NCBI GenBank assembly: GCA_964057225.1
Contig: OZ059897.1
Coordinates: forward strand, 5,270,001 to 5,334,000
Direction: 5' to 3'
Source: Auanema rhodensis
Taxonomy: Eukaryota > Nematoda > Chromadorea > Rhabditida > Rhabditidae
Length of the DNA: 64,000 nt
This document shows, piece by piece, positions 44,792 through 54,800 of this stretch. Each line of letters begins with the position of its first letter. Position 1 is the stretch's first letter. Position numbers and translations under genes: made by a program. The notes under the pieces are model-generated. The model was not told the origin of the DNA, ran no database searches, and worked only from the letters and a program-made list of their open reading frames with translations.

Positions 44792-44962
44792 ATGAATATT
44801 CCCTGTCACTGTGAATTATGTATAAGATACACGTTGGAACAATCTGTGCCAACACCCCTGTACAAAAAGATTTTGAAACGTATTTCAGTGCCATTCATTA
44901 AAGGAATATCTCTGGGACTAGGCTTTTGTACAACACTAGTCATTATTCCACTCATTATATAA
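44792..44962 (+). CDS. Small membrane-type protein, 56 aa (inner)
   Basis: Same 56-aa ORF as in the outer element: CHCELC near the N-terminus, KRISVPFIKG, then a hydrophobic C-terminal segment. 46 nt after the protease stop and 41 nt before the C2H2 ATG. Conserved length and context in three copies are the evidence; no family recognised. Confidence 0.55.
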   Translation: MNIPCHCELCIRYTLEQSVPTPLYKKILKRISVPFIKGISLGLGFCTTLVIIPLII

Positions 44963-45003
44963 AAGTGAGTTGACTGTGTGTGGTTGTTTTTTATTTTCCT
45001 CTA

Positions 45004-45468
45004 ATGGAACTTTTATGTAACAAGTATTGTGTTACGTGCAAGGAAATATTTTCATCAGCCAAGCATTTTAGTGATCACGTATTAAAAAGACATGACGGGA
45101 TTCAACCCGTATGTAACAGTTATATCAGCAATGCTGACTTTATTCAAAAATATGGACATTTGGATGGTGTTCGTAGACGTTTGTGCCCTTATTGTAGTGA
45201 AACTTTTGGAACAAGATTCAATTGTCAGCGTCATATTCGGCGTCTTCATAATAGTAATGGAACGAATGGTAAAGATGGTGATGGAAATGATACCATCGAA
45301 CCCTCTGAAAAAACTGAGGAGTTTGTACAGTCAACCGAACCAAAACGATGCCGCTGCAATAGTAACCGAGAATATTCACAACACGAGCCGCGCATCGAAC
45401 AAAACGGCGCTGAACTACCTTTTAAACCTTCGAAAATCGTAATGTGGTCTTGTATAACTGTTGAATAA
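45004..45468 (+). CDS. C2H2 zinc-finger protein, 154 aa (inner)
   Basis: Two C2H2 fingers (C9/C12/H25/H30 and C61/C64/H77/H82) and an acidic, Asn-rich tail. First ATG at 45004. The stop is 5 bp from the convergent minor-capsid stop. Differs from the outer copies by Ile for Ser after GNDT. A second frame (116 codons) overlaps it but lacks domains and is a shadow. Confidence 0.78.
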   Translation: MELLCNKYCVTCKEIFSSAKHFSDHVLKRHDGIQPVCNSYISNADFIQKYGHLDGVRRRLCPYCSETFGTRFNCQRHIRRLHNSNGTNGKDGDGNDTIEPSEKTEEFVQSTEPKRCRCNSNREYSQHEPRIEQNGAELPFKPSKIVMWSCITVE

Positions 45469-45473
45469 AACAT

Positions 45474-46331
45474 TTATTTCACATTTTTAACATGTAATGT
45501 AACAACTGTAGAACCATAATTAAATTGCATAGGGCGGCCAAATTCATCTAAAATTTCAATACGTATAGTATCGAGTGTTTGCTTAGTGATTGGTACATAA
45601 CGAATAGGATTAAATGTTTTGGCAATCATTTTACCAAATTCGGTGGGAGGTGGTACAGGTAAACATGCAAGTAAATTAGCTTTCACATTACCGAGAATGG
45701 AATATTCTACAATATCACAATATATATACATTGTATTAATGTTATTTGAAAAATCAATGGGGCGCCTGGCTGTTAACGTGTCGTTGATAATTTTATTCTC
45801 AAAGCCAAGAAAATATGCGAGAGCATCACCGAGTGTTGCATTCAATAATAGCCGCTTACTTGTTACAAACTCTATGCGTTGTAGTGTTTTGTTAAATCGA
45901 AACGTGGCGTCTGCCAGCATTTCCTTGACAAGTTTAGCCTCAGCTTGTCGATTATTATACCACTTTTTCACATCTTCATCTTTATCTATCAAACCCTTTA
46001 TACGTGCTTCTTCCTCAGCTCCAAGAGGTTTAGTGCTGCTAGCAATAAATTGTTCTTTTCCAGCATTGATTCCGCGTATTATTTCATCACCATTTGCATA
46101 GTTACCTTTGGGCAAGTGCAGAATAAACTTTCTGTTGGAAAAACGTAGTGTATAAGAAAGATTTTCTTGTACATTTAATATCGAACACGGAAAAATTATG
46201 TCTGTCAGCCCAATGCAATATCTGTTATTGCGTAGCCTTAATGTTTCAGGTAACCTGGTAAGAAACACTGATGAGGTATTACTTTTTTCAGAGTCAACTG
46301 ATGACGGCAAAGTAATGTAAAAGTCATCCAT
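45474..46331 (-). CDS. Candidate minor capsid (penton, PX-like) protein (inner)
   Basis: 285 aa, ATG at 46331 (an in-frame GTG precedes it). The 'FYITLPSS', 'FLTRLPETL' and 'YCIGL-DIIFP' strands identify it as the same candidate PX protein as the outer copies. Divergent to the ATPase across 79 bp. Residue changes relative to the outer copies include Thr for Lys in GL(T/K)DII and Thr for Ile in DTL(T/I)ARR. Confidence 0.68.
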   Translation of the reverse strand: MDDFYITLPSSVDSEKSNTSSVFLTRLPETLRLRNNRYCIGLTDIIFPCSILNVQENLSYTLRFSNRKFILHLPKGNYANGDEIIRGINAGKEQFIASSTKPLGAEEEARIKGLIDKDEDVKKWYNNRQAEAKLVKEMLADATFRFNKTLQRIEFVTSKRLLLNATLGDALAYFLGFENKIINDTLTARRPIDFSNNINTMYIYCDIVEYSILGNVKANLLACLPVPPPTEFGKMIAKTFNPIRYVPITKQTLDTIRIEILDEFGRPMQFNYGSTVVTLHVKNVK

Positions 46332-46410
46332 CACAGACCACCACCTGATGCGTGCACACTAGTATAAATGAAATCATTTGCATTATAGGTACATTTACGA
46401 GTGGTTGATT

Positions 46411-47058
46411 ATGGTTTTCAGCTTCAAACTACCCAGTCAGACAACTGTAATAGGGGCAACGCAATGTGGTAAAACTACCCTTATAAAACGTATATGTGAA
46501 AATACTGAAAAGTTTTTCAACGTCCCCATTGATAGAATATTCTGGTTCAGTCAATGTGGTACATCGTCAGGTGTTCCATTAAATGATGAGCGTTTAATAG
46601 TTATTCAAGGACCACCTGATCCGGATATAATAAAAGAGCAAAAGGGAGTAAACACCATACTAGTGCTGGATGATTTGATGAATTTTTTCTCATCGAATAA
46701 AGCGGCTAAAGAATTACTCAACAACATTTTTACAGTGTGGGCACATCACTGGAATTTGGCAGTGTTTAATCTTGTGCAAGCTGCATTTCAGCTAGACAGG
46801 ACCAGTCGAATTAATAGTACATATATAATACTGATGAAAAGTCATTCGGATATATTACAAATACGTAATTGTCTGCAACAATTATTTGGCCCCCGCTTTA
46901 AAAATGCTCTAGAAGCATATGATGATGCAATGTCTACACCCTATAGTCATTTACTGATTGACAACCATCCTTTAACAAATGAGAAACAGCGTATACTATC
47001 AGATATAACAGCGGAGCACCCTATTGTTTATGTAGCCAGAAATATATTCAGTGTTTAA
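46411..47058 (+). CDS. ATP: Genome-packaging ATPase, FtsK/HerA-A32 type (inner)
   Basis: 215 aa from the first ATG. Walker A GATQCGKT (15-22), Walker B ILVLDDL (83-89), then the segment WAHHWNLAVFNLVQ and a conserved C-terminal region. Expected to translocate the element's linear DNA into a capsid. It leads a four-gene same-strand run: ATPase, 102-aa, 245-aa, integrase, with gaps of 12 nt and overlaps of 4 and 44 nt. A 5'-truncated copy lies at 57450-58023. Confidence 0.92.
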   Translation: MVFSFKLPSQTTVIGATQCGKTTLIKRICENTEKFFNVPIDRIFWFSQCGTSSGVPLNDERLIVIQGPPDPDIIKEQKGVNTILVLDDLMNFFSSNKAAKELLNNIFTVWAHHWNLAVFNLVQAAFQLDRTSRINSTYIILMKSHSDILQIRNCLQQLFGPRFKNALEAYDDAMSTPYSHLLIDNHPLTNEKQRILSDITAEHPIVYVARNIFSV

Positions 47059-47070
47059 TGTGCATGTTCA

Positions 47071-47379
47071 ATGAGTGGTCGTATTTTGTCAAATTACAAC
47101 TTTTTATCTTCTTGTGCCAAAACCCCTTGTTCTGTTTCCTCATTTTCTTTTTCACAAATTGAAATTATTGTTGAAATTGTATTTAATATTGTGAAAAATA
47201 ATAATTTTCTCTTAACTAACAAGGAATATAAAACCCTTTTGCCCATATCCTCATTATTACGTCAAATAGCTTTGATACGCACACCCGAAAAGGCTAAAAC
47301 TTTATTGGCAACGATTTCACACAAACAATTGAAAACAATAGTTTCATGCGGAATTGCTTATTTTGGTTTTAAAAGATGA
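47071..47379 (+). CDS. Unassigned Polinton protein, 102 aa (inner)
   Basis: Intact copy of the 102-aa protein, with one change (Lys for Gln in HKQL-K-TIV). Its TGA overlaps the next ATG (ATGA, 47376-47379). Confidence 0.62.
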   Translation: MSGRILSNYNFLSSCAKTPCSVSSFSFSQIEIIVEIVFNIVKNNNFLLTNKEYKTLLPISSLLRQIALIRTPEKAKTLLATISHKQLKTIVSCGIAYFGFKR

Positions 47380-48113
47380 AACTCAATCATAAATATTGTC
47401 TAATCCCTGTTGATGATGAAACGCTGAATATAGACAAGTTTGATGCTGAATTGAAGCTCTTACGAGAGAATAAATCTATACCCGATTATAAAAAGGCTGA
47501 ACTATACGAAGACTTGATTACCCGTCTCAAAAACTATAGAGAAAGCATAGATGCGCCTATATCAGTACAAGTGGAAAATGCTGATCCACCATTATTGCCA
47601 GAATACAAGCTGCCACGAAAGTATAACGATCTGTGGGAAAGATTTCCAGAGGTGCGTACAAACAAAAATAACCAACTTGTGATTAATAATGAGCCCGTAC
47701 CAAACACAAATATTACAAAAATTTTGGATTTTGTACTGGATAAAACAAAGACGGAACCCAATGGATTCTCAGTATTAGCCAAATTCTTAGCCAGTAATGG
47801 GGTCTCTAGCCCTAACAAGAAGGCAAAAAATGTAGAGCCTGCCGTCAGTAACAAGGATTCAGTTGATCCCGTGCCTACATCCACATCGGCTGTCACAGAC
47901 TTGGATGCTACTATTAATATATTACCTAGAACACCACGTCATCGTAAGGCTGTTATTCGATATTCACCCTCTCCGCGTCGTACATTCAAATCCAAAGCTA
48001 TAAATAAAAAGGCAAAACCCGCTGACACTGGTGAATCATATTACACACCTCAGGCGGGAGAAACACAGAATGGCAAAGGCCGTAAACGATTCTACATTAG
48101 ATTATGGAAGTAA
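47376..48113 (+). CDS. Unassigned Polinton protein, 245 aa (inner)
   Basis: Intact copy of the 245-aa protein with disordered basic C-terminus (SPSPRRTFKSKAINKKAK, ending RKRFYIRLWK). One change from the outer copy (Cys for Arg near residue 8). The overlap with the integrase start in another frame suggests leaky scanning or reinitiation. Possible core or DNA-binding protein; not established. Confidence 0.7.
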   Translation: MKLNHKYCLIPVDDETLNIDKFDAELKLLRENKSIPDYKKAELYEDLITRLKNYRESIDAPISVQVENADPPLLPEYKLPRKYNDLWERFPEVRTNKNNQLVINNEPVPNTNITKILDFVLDKTKTEPNGFSVLAKFLASNGVSSPNKKAKNVEPAVSNKDSVDPVPTSTSAVTDLDATINILPRTPRHRKAVIRYSPSPRRTFKSKAINKKAKPADTGESYYTPQAGETQNGKGRKRFYIRLWK

Positions 48114-49137
48114 TGTTTTGGAGAACATTTATTATAATATTAAGCATCCAGCTTCTTATACGTCTGCCAAAAATCTATTATTGGAAGCGCGAAAGCATGG
48201 CATCGCAAAAGCACAAGTTGAAAGTTTTTTGCAAGACTCTGAAACTTTTACACGTCATAAACCAACCAGACTGCATATGCAGACTAAAAAGACTAGAGGC
48301 TGTGGTCGATTCCTAACAATGCAAGCAGATTTGGTTGATATGCAAAAATATAAAAAATCAAATGACGGCTATGCTTACATGTTGACCATGATTGATGTTT
48401 ATACACGCATGTTATATGTTAGGCCTTTGAAAACTAAAGGTGGTTTAGAGGTTGCTACTGCATTTGAAAATGTATTCAAGGATTTTATACCAATCCAACT
48501 AATAACGGATAACGGTGCAGAGTTTTATAATAGTCATTGTGAAAAACTATTCAAAAAATTTGCCATACTGCATGGATCAACAAGTTCACCACAAAAGGCG
48601 GCAATGGTGGAGCGAGCAAATAGAACTTTAAAAACGCGCATGATGAAATATCTCTATTACAAGAATAATCATCGATGGATAGATATACTAGATGACTTGG
48701 TCGAAGGAATAAACAAATCTTATAATCGGTCGATTAAAATGCGCCCCGTAGATGTTACAGCAAATATATTCGTTGAAGAATATGCACCAGCTGTTCGCAA
48801 CCGATTCAAAATTGGTGATAATGTTCGCATAAGCAAGAACAGGCGTACTTTTGAAAAAAGTTACGAGTCTGGATATACAATGGAACTATTCACAATTGAT
48901 GAGATTGTAGCCGGGAACCCAACCGTGTATAAACTTGTAGATTATAATGGTGAACGTATAAAGGGAATATTCTATGAGCCTGAACTTGTGTTGGCTACTA
49001 ATAAAAGCAACCAGTACTATATTGAGAAAGTTTTGAAAGAGCGTACACGAAATGGTAAACGCCAAGTATTTGTAAAATGGAGTGGCTATCCCGACAACTT
49101 TAATGAATGGATAGATGCAGAAAATTTAAATGTATAA
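48070..49137 (+). CDS. INT: Polinton integrase with chromodomain (INT, inner)
   Basis: 355 aa; the first ATG is 48070 (MAKAVND), since the frame before it opens only at GTG. D87, D147 and E181 form the DDE triad (33 residues between the last two). The N-terminal part (NIYYNIKHP, ETFTRHKPTR) is typical of Polinton integrases, and the chromodomain occupies about 316-353 with W337 and W347. This copy is the best candidate for the enzyme that made the 6-bp target duplications seen here. Differences from the outer copy: Ala for Asp at residue 4, Ala for Thr in HP(A/T)SY, Glu for Asp in VLK(E/D)RT. Confidence 0.94.
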   Translation: MAKAVNDSTLDYGSNVLENIYYNIKHPASYTSAKNLLLEARKHGIAKAQVESFLQDSETFTRHKPTRLHMQTKKTRGCGRFLTMQADLVDMQKYKKSNDGYAYMLTMIDVYTRMLYVRPLKTKGGLEVATAFENVFKDFIPIQLITDNGAEFYNSHCEKLFKKFAILHGSTSSPQKAAMVERANRTLKTRMMKYLYYKNNHRWIDILDDLVEGINKSYNRSIKMRPVDVTANIFVEEYAPAVRNRFKIGDNVRISKNRRTFEKSYESGYTMELFTIDEIVAGNPTVYKLVDYNGERIKGIFYEPELVLATNKSNQYYIEKVLKERTRNGKRQVFVKWSGYPDNFNEWIDAENLNV

Positions 49138-49196
49138 TTTTTCACTGTTGTTGTAAACAATTGTATTAATAATAAATGATTTATTTGATCAATCGT

Positions 49197-49344
49197 TCAT
49201 ATTGTAACAATAAAAAACCAGCAAAACATAAAAGCCAAGACAATGATATAACCTATAATTATAAACTGATTAATATTTAAATTTTCAATGCTTACCAGTT
49301 GGTTTGAGAGTCGGCTGTTGATGGATAATTTCAAACTTCAAGAG
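49197..49344 (-). CDS. 3' exons of a small membrane protein (possible alternative C-terminus)
   Basis: Exon 49344-49296 (49 nt, preceded by a pyrimidine tract and CAG) joins exon 49252-49197 across a 43-bp GT-AG intron. Read in phase 0 they encode LLKFEIIHQQ..., ending in one hydrophobic helix (YIIVLAFMFCWFFIV). Exon 2 of the neighbouring cysteine-rich gene also ends in phase 0 (49664), so skipping its exon 3 would fuse the zinc-type domain to this membrane anchor. The true upstream exon is not proved. The outer copy is broken. Confidence 0.42.
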
Positions 49345-49435
49345 CTGGAAAAAAAAAATGTTACGGCTAAGAAAATTTAAATATAACATAACAAAATCAA
49401 CCAACTATCCATTAAACAGTTTGTGCTTGTTGTAG

Positions 49436-50029
49436 TCAAAACGATGGATCAAAACGGATAAGCATATTCAAGTTGAGCGCCTGTTGACTTAATTTAAAGT
49501 AGAACACATTCTGCTTATAACCAAAAGACTTGACAGTTGACTCATCAGTATAAATGGCAATGTAACCCATATTATTCAACAATTGTTTTGATGACATGCT
49601 AGAATAGGAACGCATCTGTAAAAGAAAAAATAATAATTAGAATTAATAATTTTATAATCTCACATTGATTGTTGAATTTTCAGGTTTATAATGACGGAAA
49701 ACTTTTAAAAGCCCTAAGGCATCATTCCTCGCTCTACACTTGACACAGAGGCTGAAACAGTGGTACTCGTCTACGACTTGCAATGTATCCCTACAAGTTT
49801 TGCAGAGACATATTGGTCTCATAACTACAGGCTGTTGTGGAGAGCTATCCTTTGAGATTTGTACCTGCTTTTTTGGTGTGTCTAAACAAAAAATAATTAA
49901 TAACAAAAATAAAACCTTACCAAAGAATGTGGCAGCAAAGTTGGGTCCTGGTGTGGGTGGTCTTGGAACATCCGGTTCCGGTGTCGAAGGTACAATATTC
50001 TCTACATCAACAAGAGCGGAACGCTTCAT
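49436..50029 (-). CDS. Spliced cysteine-rich protein (inner, 168 aa)
   Basis: Exons 50029-49921, 49881-49664 and 49615-49436, with 39- and 48-bp GT-AG introns, matching the outer gene at every junction. Pro/Thr-rich N-terminus, then the Cys-pair region (CLCKTC, CVKC). Asp replaces Asn in the QISK(D/N)SS position. Driven by the TATA box at 50284-50292. Unknown function. Confidence 0.62.
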
Positions 50030-50131
50030 GTTTGTAGCCCAATTGGAGGCTTTTCCTAAACAACAACGAACTTTTACGTCTAGGGTCCAAGTAGAGTAGA
50101 GGAAAGTCCTAGCAGCAGTCTGTTGACGTTG

Positions 50132-50251
50132 GATCAGATCGTCGGCTTGTTGGCAGAGGTGGATCGGCGAGAAGACTTGGTGGCGGAGCTGGATCGGAGA
50201 GTAGACTTGTTGACAGAGCTGGATCGTAGAGTCGACTTGTTGGCGGAGCTG
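50132..50251 (-). repeat. Four 30-bp tandem repeats in the leader (inner)
   Basis: Mirror of 21768-21887, between the TATA box and the start codon of the cysteine-rich gene. Same copy number and same 30-bp unit. Confidence 0.75.
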
Positions 50252-50283
50252 AAATGCAAATTTCGGTCTAAAAAATTTTGCCA

Positions 50284-50292
50284 CCTTTTATA
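50284..50292 (-). promoter_or_regulatory. TATA box of the cysteine-rich gene (inner)
   Basis: TATAAAAGG on the minus strand, 255 bp before the ATG at 50029. Same position as in the outer copy. Confidence 0.6.
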
Positions 50293-50417
50293 CAAACTTT
50301 GTTGTAAAGCTCTACCCACTCCGCCTCTTTCACAAAACAGTTGACTGCTGTATGCGGCTTTTCTATTTGTTATATATTACAACAAATATATGCATTTATA
50401 CATTAATTAGCAGTTTG

Positions 50418-50472
50418 TTGCGCAAACAGCTGCCAAATGCGCTAAAATACACCGATTGCGCCAACAGTTGCC
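50418..50472 (-). promoter_or_regulatory. Paired 17-bp direct repeats upstream of the TATA box (inner)
   Basis: Mirror of 21547-21601: GGCAACTGTTGGCGCAA and GGCAGCTGTTTGCGCAA, 38 bp apart. The rest of 50293-50706 shows nothing I can assign. Confidence 0.4.
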
Positions 50473-50706
50473 GGATTAACAACCTGTAAACTATCCGCTT
50501 ATTAATTACTTGTTACATCATTCGATTTCGTAAATACAAATATTTAACAATAATTCAACTCATTTGTGACAAGTCCCTATACAATAACAACTGTCATCCA
50601 AAATTGTGGAAGATTACAATAGGATCGTTTAATATTGTATTCATATTCTTATTATAACAGCTGTGGTACACTTTTACTTTTATAGTTTAGGAAACACTAA
50701 TTCAAA

Positions 50707-50799
50707 ATGTTGGATCCTACTGAGGAAACGCAGGATTGTTGCGAAAAACAGACTTGTACACATCCGATTACAAGTACAACATTTCCAGACACTTTGTAA
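50707..50799 (+). CDS. Possible 30-aa peptide, unknown (inner)
   Basis: MLDPTEETQDCCEK..., stop at 50797. Same length as the outer copy, with Thr for Ser at residue 5. AATAAA about 60 bp downstream. Low-confidence small gene. Confidence 0.3.
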   Translation: MLDPTEETQDCCEKQTCTHPITSTTFPDTL

Positions 50800-51052
50800 A
50801 AAAGAAACTCTTACAAAATGTTAACACATGTTCTAATTTTAAATGAAAATTTATTGTTCAATAAATATATTACGAAACATTTATTCTATTCTTGAACATA
50901 GTTATGAAATACATTAGCTATCAGAACATTTATAAACTATTAGGGCTACAACAACAATTACTTTAAAGTAACATTTTTGATGTTAAAAAGTTTGAAAATA
51001 TTCGTATATACTCATGACCCCTTGGCATAGTAAGTATTCTTTAGCGTTATGG

Positions 51053-51840
51053 GTACATGTGGTGTACAGCTATTTATCATATTTTTATGAACACAACTTT
51101 TGCCATGTGGTACATGTGTAGTGCACCTGTTTTAACGATCTTATCGAATTAACCTTCGATATGTGTTTCATTAAATTTAGTTTAAATATTTATTACTTCT
51201 TATCGAATTAACCTTCGATATGAGTTCCATTGATTAACCCATAAGAGGTACGGTGAACATATTGATTACCTTTTAAATTTATTTAAATAATTAAAAACAA
51301 TATATATGAGAAATAATTTATTCAGTTTTAAAGATACAATTAAAAAATATATAAATATTAAAATACATTTAAAAAGAAATATTATTAAAAATATATTTAA
51401 AAAGAAACAATTAAATAATAATATTTACAAATACAATTTAAAATATATATAAATATTAAAAATACATTTAAAAAGAAACAATTAAATAATAATATTTCCA
51501 AATACAATTTAAAATATATATAAATATTAAAAATACATTTAAAAAGAAATAAGTTTAAAAATATTTACAAATACAATTAACAAATATATAAATAATAAAA
51601 ATTCATTTAAAATAATACATTAAAAAATAATTTTTAAAAAAAAATCATGCATTTTGATTCATGCGCAGGCTCGAGAGCCTGCCTCGGGAGGAAAAGTATA
51701 TTTTTGACAGCTGACGCCGAAAATATGATTTTGACAGCTGACGCCCCCAAAAGTATGATTTTGACAGCTGACGCCCTCAAAAGTATGTTTTTAGCAACTG
51801 TTTGGGGGCGTGGTTAGTAAATTCGGCATGGCTCTCTACT
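51053..51840 (-). repeat. Inner Polinton right terminal inverted repeat (integrase side)
   Basis: Complement of 35153-35871. Hairpin at 51665-51682, two 71-bp AT-rich units, and only two iterons (51142-51161, 51201-51220), against six at the polymerase end. Confidence 0.88.
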
Positions 51841-54800
51841 TACGCTCCTCATACCAAATATTGAATGAAGCTAGGTCTTCTGCTTTCATTCTAGCAGTAC
51901 AATAGTAATGCTTTGGTGGCAAGGATGGTAGCACTTTGCCATAATTTATTGGGTGGTTAAAGAGGTATGGGAATTGTCCTTTACTCATATCAGGTACACC
52001 AAATGCCTTGGGTAACGCTGATAAGGGTAAAGGCACTAGTAAATAACTATCTTTAAAACATAAATGGTTAATGTTTTGACCTCTTAATGGCTTGACAACC
52101 ATGCTAATAATCTTGGTCCCATTTAAAATGGGGTCAGGATATATTCCACGGTTTATCAGCCTAGACACCAAGAAATGTATGTCAAAGCGCGACCCGTTGT
52201 GCGCAATCAAAATTGCATTATCATTCTCAGAAAAGTTGAGTAACCAATCAAGGAAACGATCTGTTACAGACCATTCACTATCACCTTGTTGGTACCCAAA
52301 ATGGCCCTCCTTGGTTGTGCATTTCTCACAGGAATTGGCATCTATACAACTTTCACAAAATTTGTTATACACAACCATATTGGGCCATTGTTCATCTGCA
52401 TATTCATGAACATTTGTGCCGTTTTTTAACACAACTGTTTCAAAGTCATAAAATATAATCTTAAACAAGTAAGCATTACACTTGTAAAGATGTTAAATAC
52501 AAACCTTGAACTTTTCTTGCTTCTTTTTTAGCTGAGCCTTCTTCTTGTCGTTAGGTGGAACCCAACAACAAGAGTGCTCTTCAGGCTTTGTCTGACCGCA
52601 CTTTTTGCAGAATTTTTCATTGCAATTGTGCGGTCTATCAGCACGGACCATGTGATAGTGATCACACGCCACACATGTCTGAATTTAAGCTTGTTATGTA
52701 CAACTTTAAATTTTCACAAAATACCTTGAATTTTTGGCAGGCTTTTCGCAAATGCCTATCGAAGCATTGTTGAGTTTTAAACAAAACTCTACAACTATCA
52801 CACCTCACGCTACTCTCAACCACATTCCCCATCGCATTACAATTATAGGTGTGGCATTTTTTACATTTGGCTTTACATCTATGCAACACTGTATTGTAAG
52901 ATAACTTACAGTGTTGACATATAATACCATCAAAAATTTTCGAACGACTACCAGCTGTAATACAATCATAGTGATTATTTCGGTAACCTAGTGTTACCAA
53001 TTTGCTAGCCGCTTCATTAAATATTTTCTGGATAGTGTACATACGCTGTCCAGGCGGTCTAGCATATACTACAAACTTATAGTTTGTATTACAGCTGGCA
53101 ATAATGTTTAAATGAATTAAATTATAATTTGGTAAATCTACAGAAATACCACACCTATTTAATAAATTGATATGGTGTGGCTGATTTGGCAATAAGATGT
53201 AATTGCGACGAAGGTTTTGCAGCCTTCGCTTCTCATCGCCATCTTCAGTGGCCAGCTCGTCAGCTTTCCACATTCCCACAACTGCTGATCTAGCCAGACA
53301 ATGTGAGTCAGTGTTGGCAATGGTTCCAGGTATTTTGAGTTCGGGGTCAAAATAAAACCCGACTCTACCTTCACCAGGCATCAGGCTTGGCTGCGCTGGC
53401 CTTTCATCAAACACATACATCTCAATATTCATTGCCTGGCTGATCACAGCCTCTCGTTTTGATTGCTGCACCTTGCTGATGGCATTCATAATGGCTACGC
53501 CATCCAGATGCTCCCTTCTACGAAAGTCCATAAATATGGAGCCCTTTTCAAAGGAAGGGTGCTCAATTGATAAACAAAATAAGGCTTTTTGCTTATCAGG
53601 CACACCGCTTTCAGCAAGACAACGATCAAGGAATTCGTTGAATAACCGCGGCATGATAACATGCATTGGTTCATCAACATTTTCCAAGTGTGGGAACGTG
53701 AGCGATCGAACGACCACGTTGGTAAAACGACCGGTGCGTTTTATGCGCCGGTGTGACCACTATAATAAACAACATTTATAACAGTTTACATGCTTTTTTT
53801 ATTTTTATTTTTAAAAGTTTAAATAAAAATAGTTTTAAGAATATATATGAATTGTTTCATCTTTTGCTTAAAATTATTATGTCTCTTTGTTTGTTATAGT
53901 CGTTATTTTTTTTTTATTTAATTGAAATGTTTTCAAATATATGTTTAGTTTGTTTCAAAACGATTAGAAAAATACAAAATATTTAAATGTTTCAGTTTTT
54001 GAGCATCATTTTTTTTTTAATGTTTAAAAATTTAATAAATAAAAATTAAATAATAGTAGAATTATAAAATTGTTTAAAATATATATAAATAAAAGAGATG
54101 AAGTGAAATGGTTTAGAAAATACAAAATATTTAAATGTTTCAGTTTTTGAGCATCACAATATTGAAATTTAAATGTTTTTTAGTGATTAAAAATTTAATA
54201 AACGAAATTATGAAAAAGTGATAGAAATTTAAATTTGTTCAAGATATGTGATTAAATAAAAGAGATGAAGTGAAATGGCTTAGAAAATATAAATCAATTT
54301 CATGTTTCAGTTTTTGAGCATCACAATATTGAAATTTAAATGTTTTTTTAATGATTAAAAATTTAAAAAATGAAATTATGAAATAGTGGTAGAAATATAA
54401 AATTGTTTAAAATAGATGGAGTGAAATGGTTTAGAAAAAAAACAAAATATTTAAATGTTTCTGTTTTTGCGCATCAAAATATTTAAATTTAAGTGTAATT
54501 TAATGATTAAAAAGTTTAATAAATAAAAATTATAAAGTAGTGGTAAAAATTTAAAATTGTTTAAAATATGAAATTAAATAAAAGAGATGGAGTGAAATGA
54601 TTTGAAAAATACAAAATATTTAAATGTGTCAGTTTTTGAGCATCAAAATATTTAAATTTAAGTGTATTTTAATGAATAAAAATTTAATAAATGATATTAT
54701 GGCATGGATTTGGGATAAGATTTTATTTTATTTTTCAAAAAGCCACCAAATGTATGATGATTTGTTTAAAAATAGATGGCAGAATTCAAAATTGCTCAAG

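Larger units (their letters stand above)
35153..51840 (+). mobile_element. Inner Polinton (Maverick), full length, 16,688 bp
   Basis: Complete element with terminal inverted repeats starting AGTAGAGAGCC, inserted into exon 7 of the outer polB in inverted orientation. Order left to right: polB(+), major capsid(-), basic virion protein(-), protease(+), 56-aa(+), C2H2(+), minor capsid(-), ATPase(+), 102-aa(+), 245-aa(+), integrase(+), membrane-protein exons(-), cysteine-rich gene(-), 30-aa ORF(+). All main frames are open, so this copy is the candidate for an intact or recently active unit. It is closely similar to the outer copy, implying activity within one young family. Confidence 0.95.
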
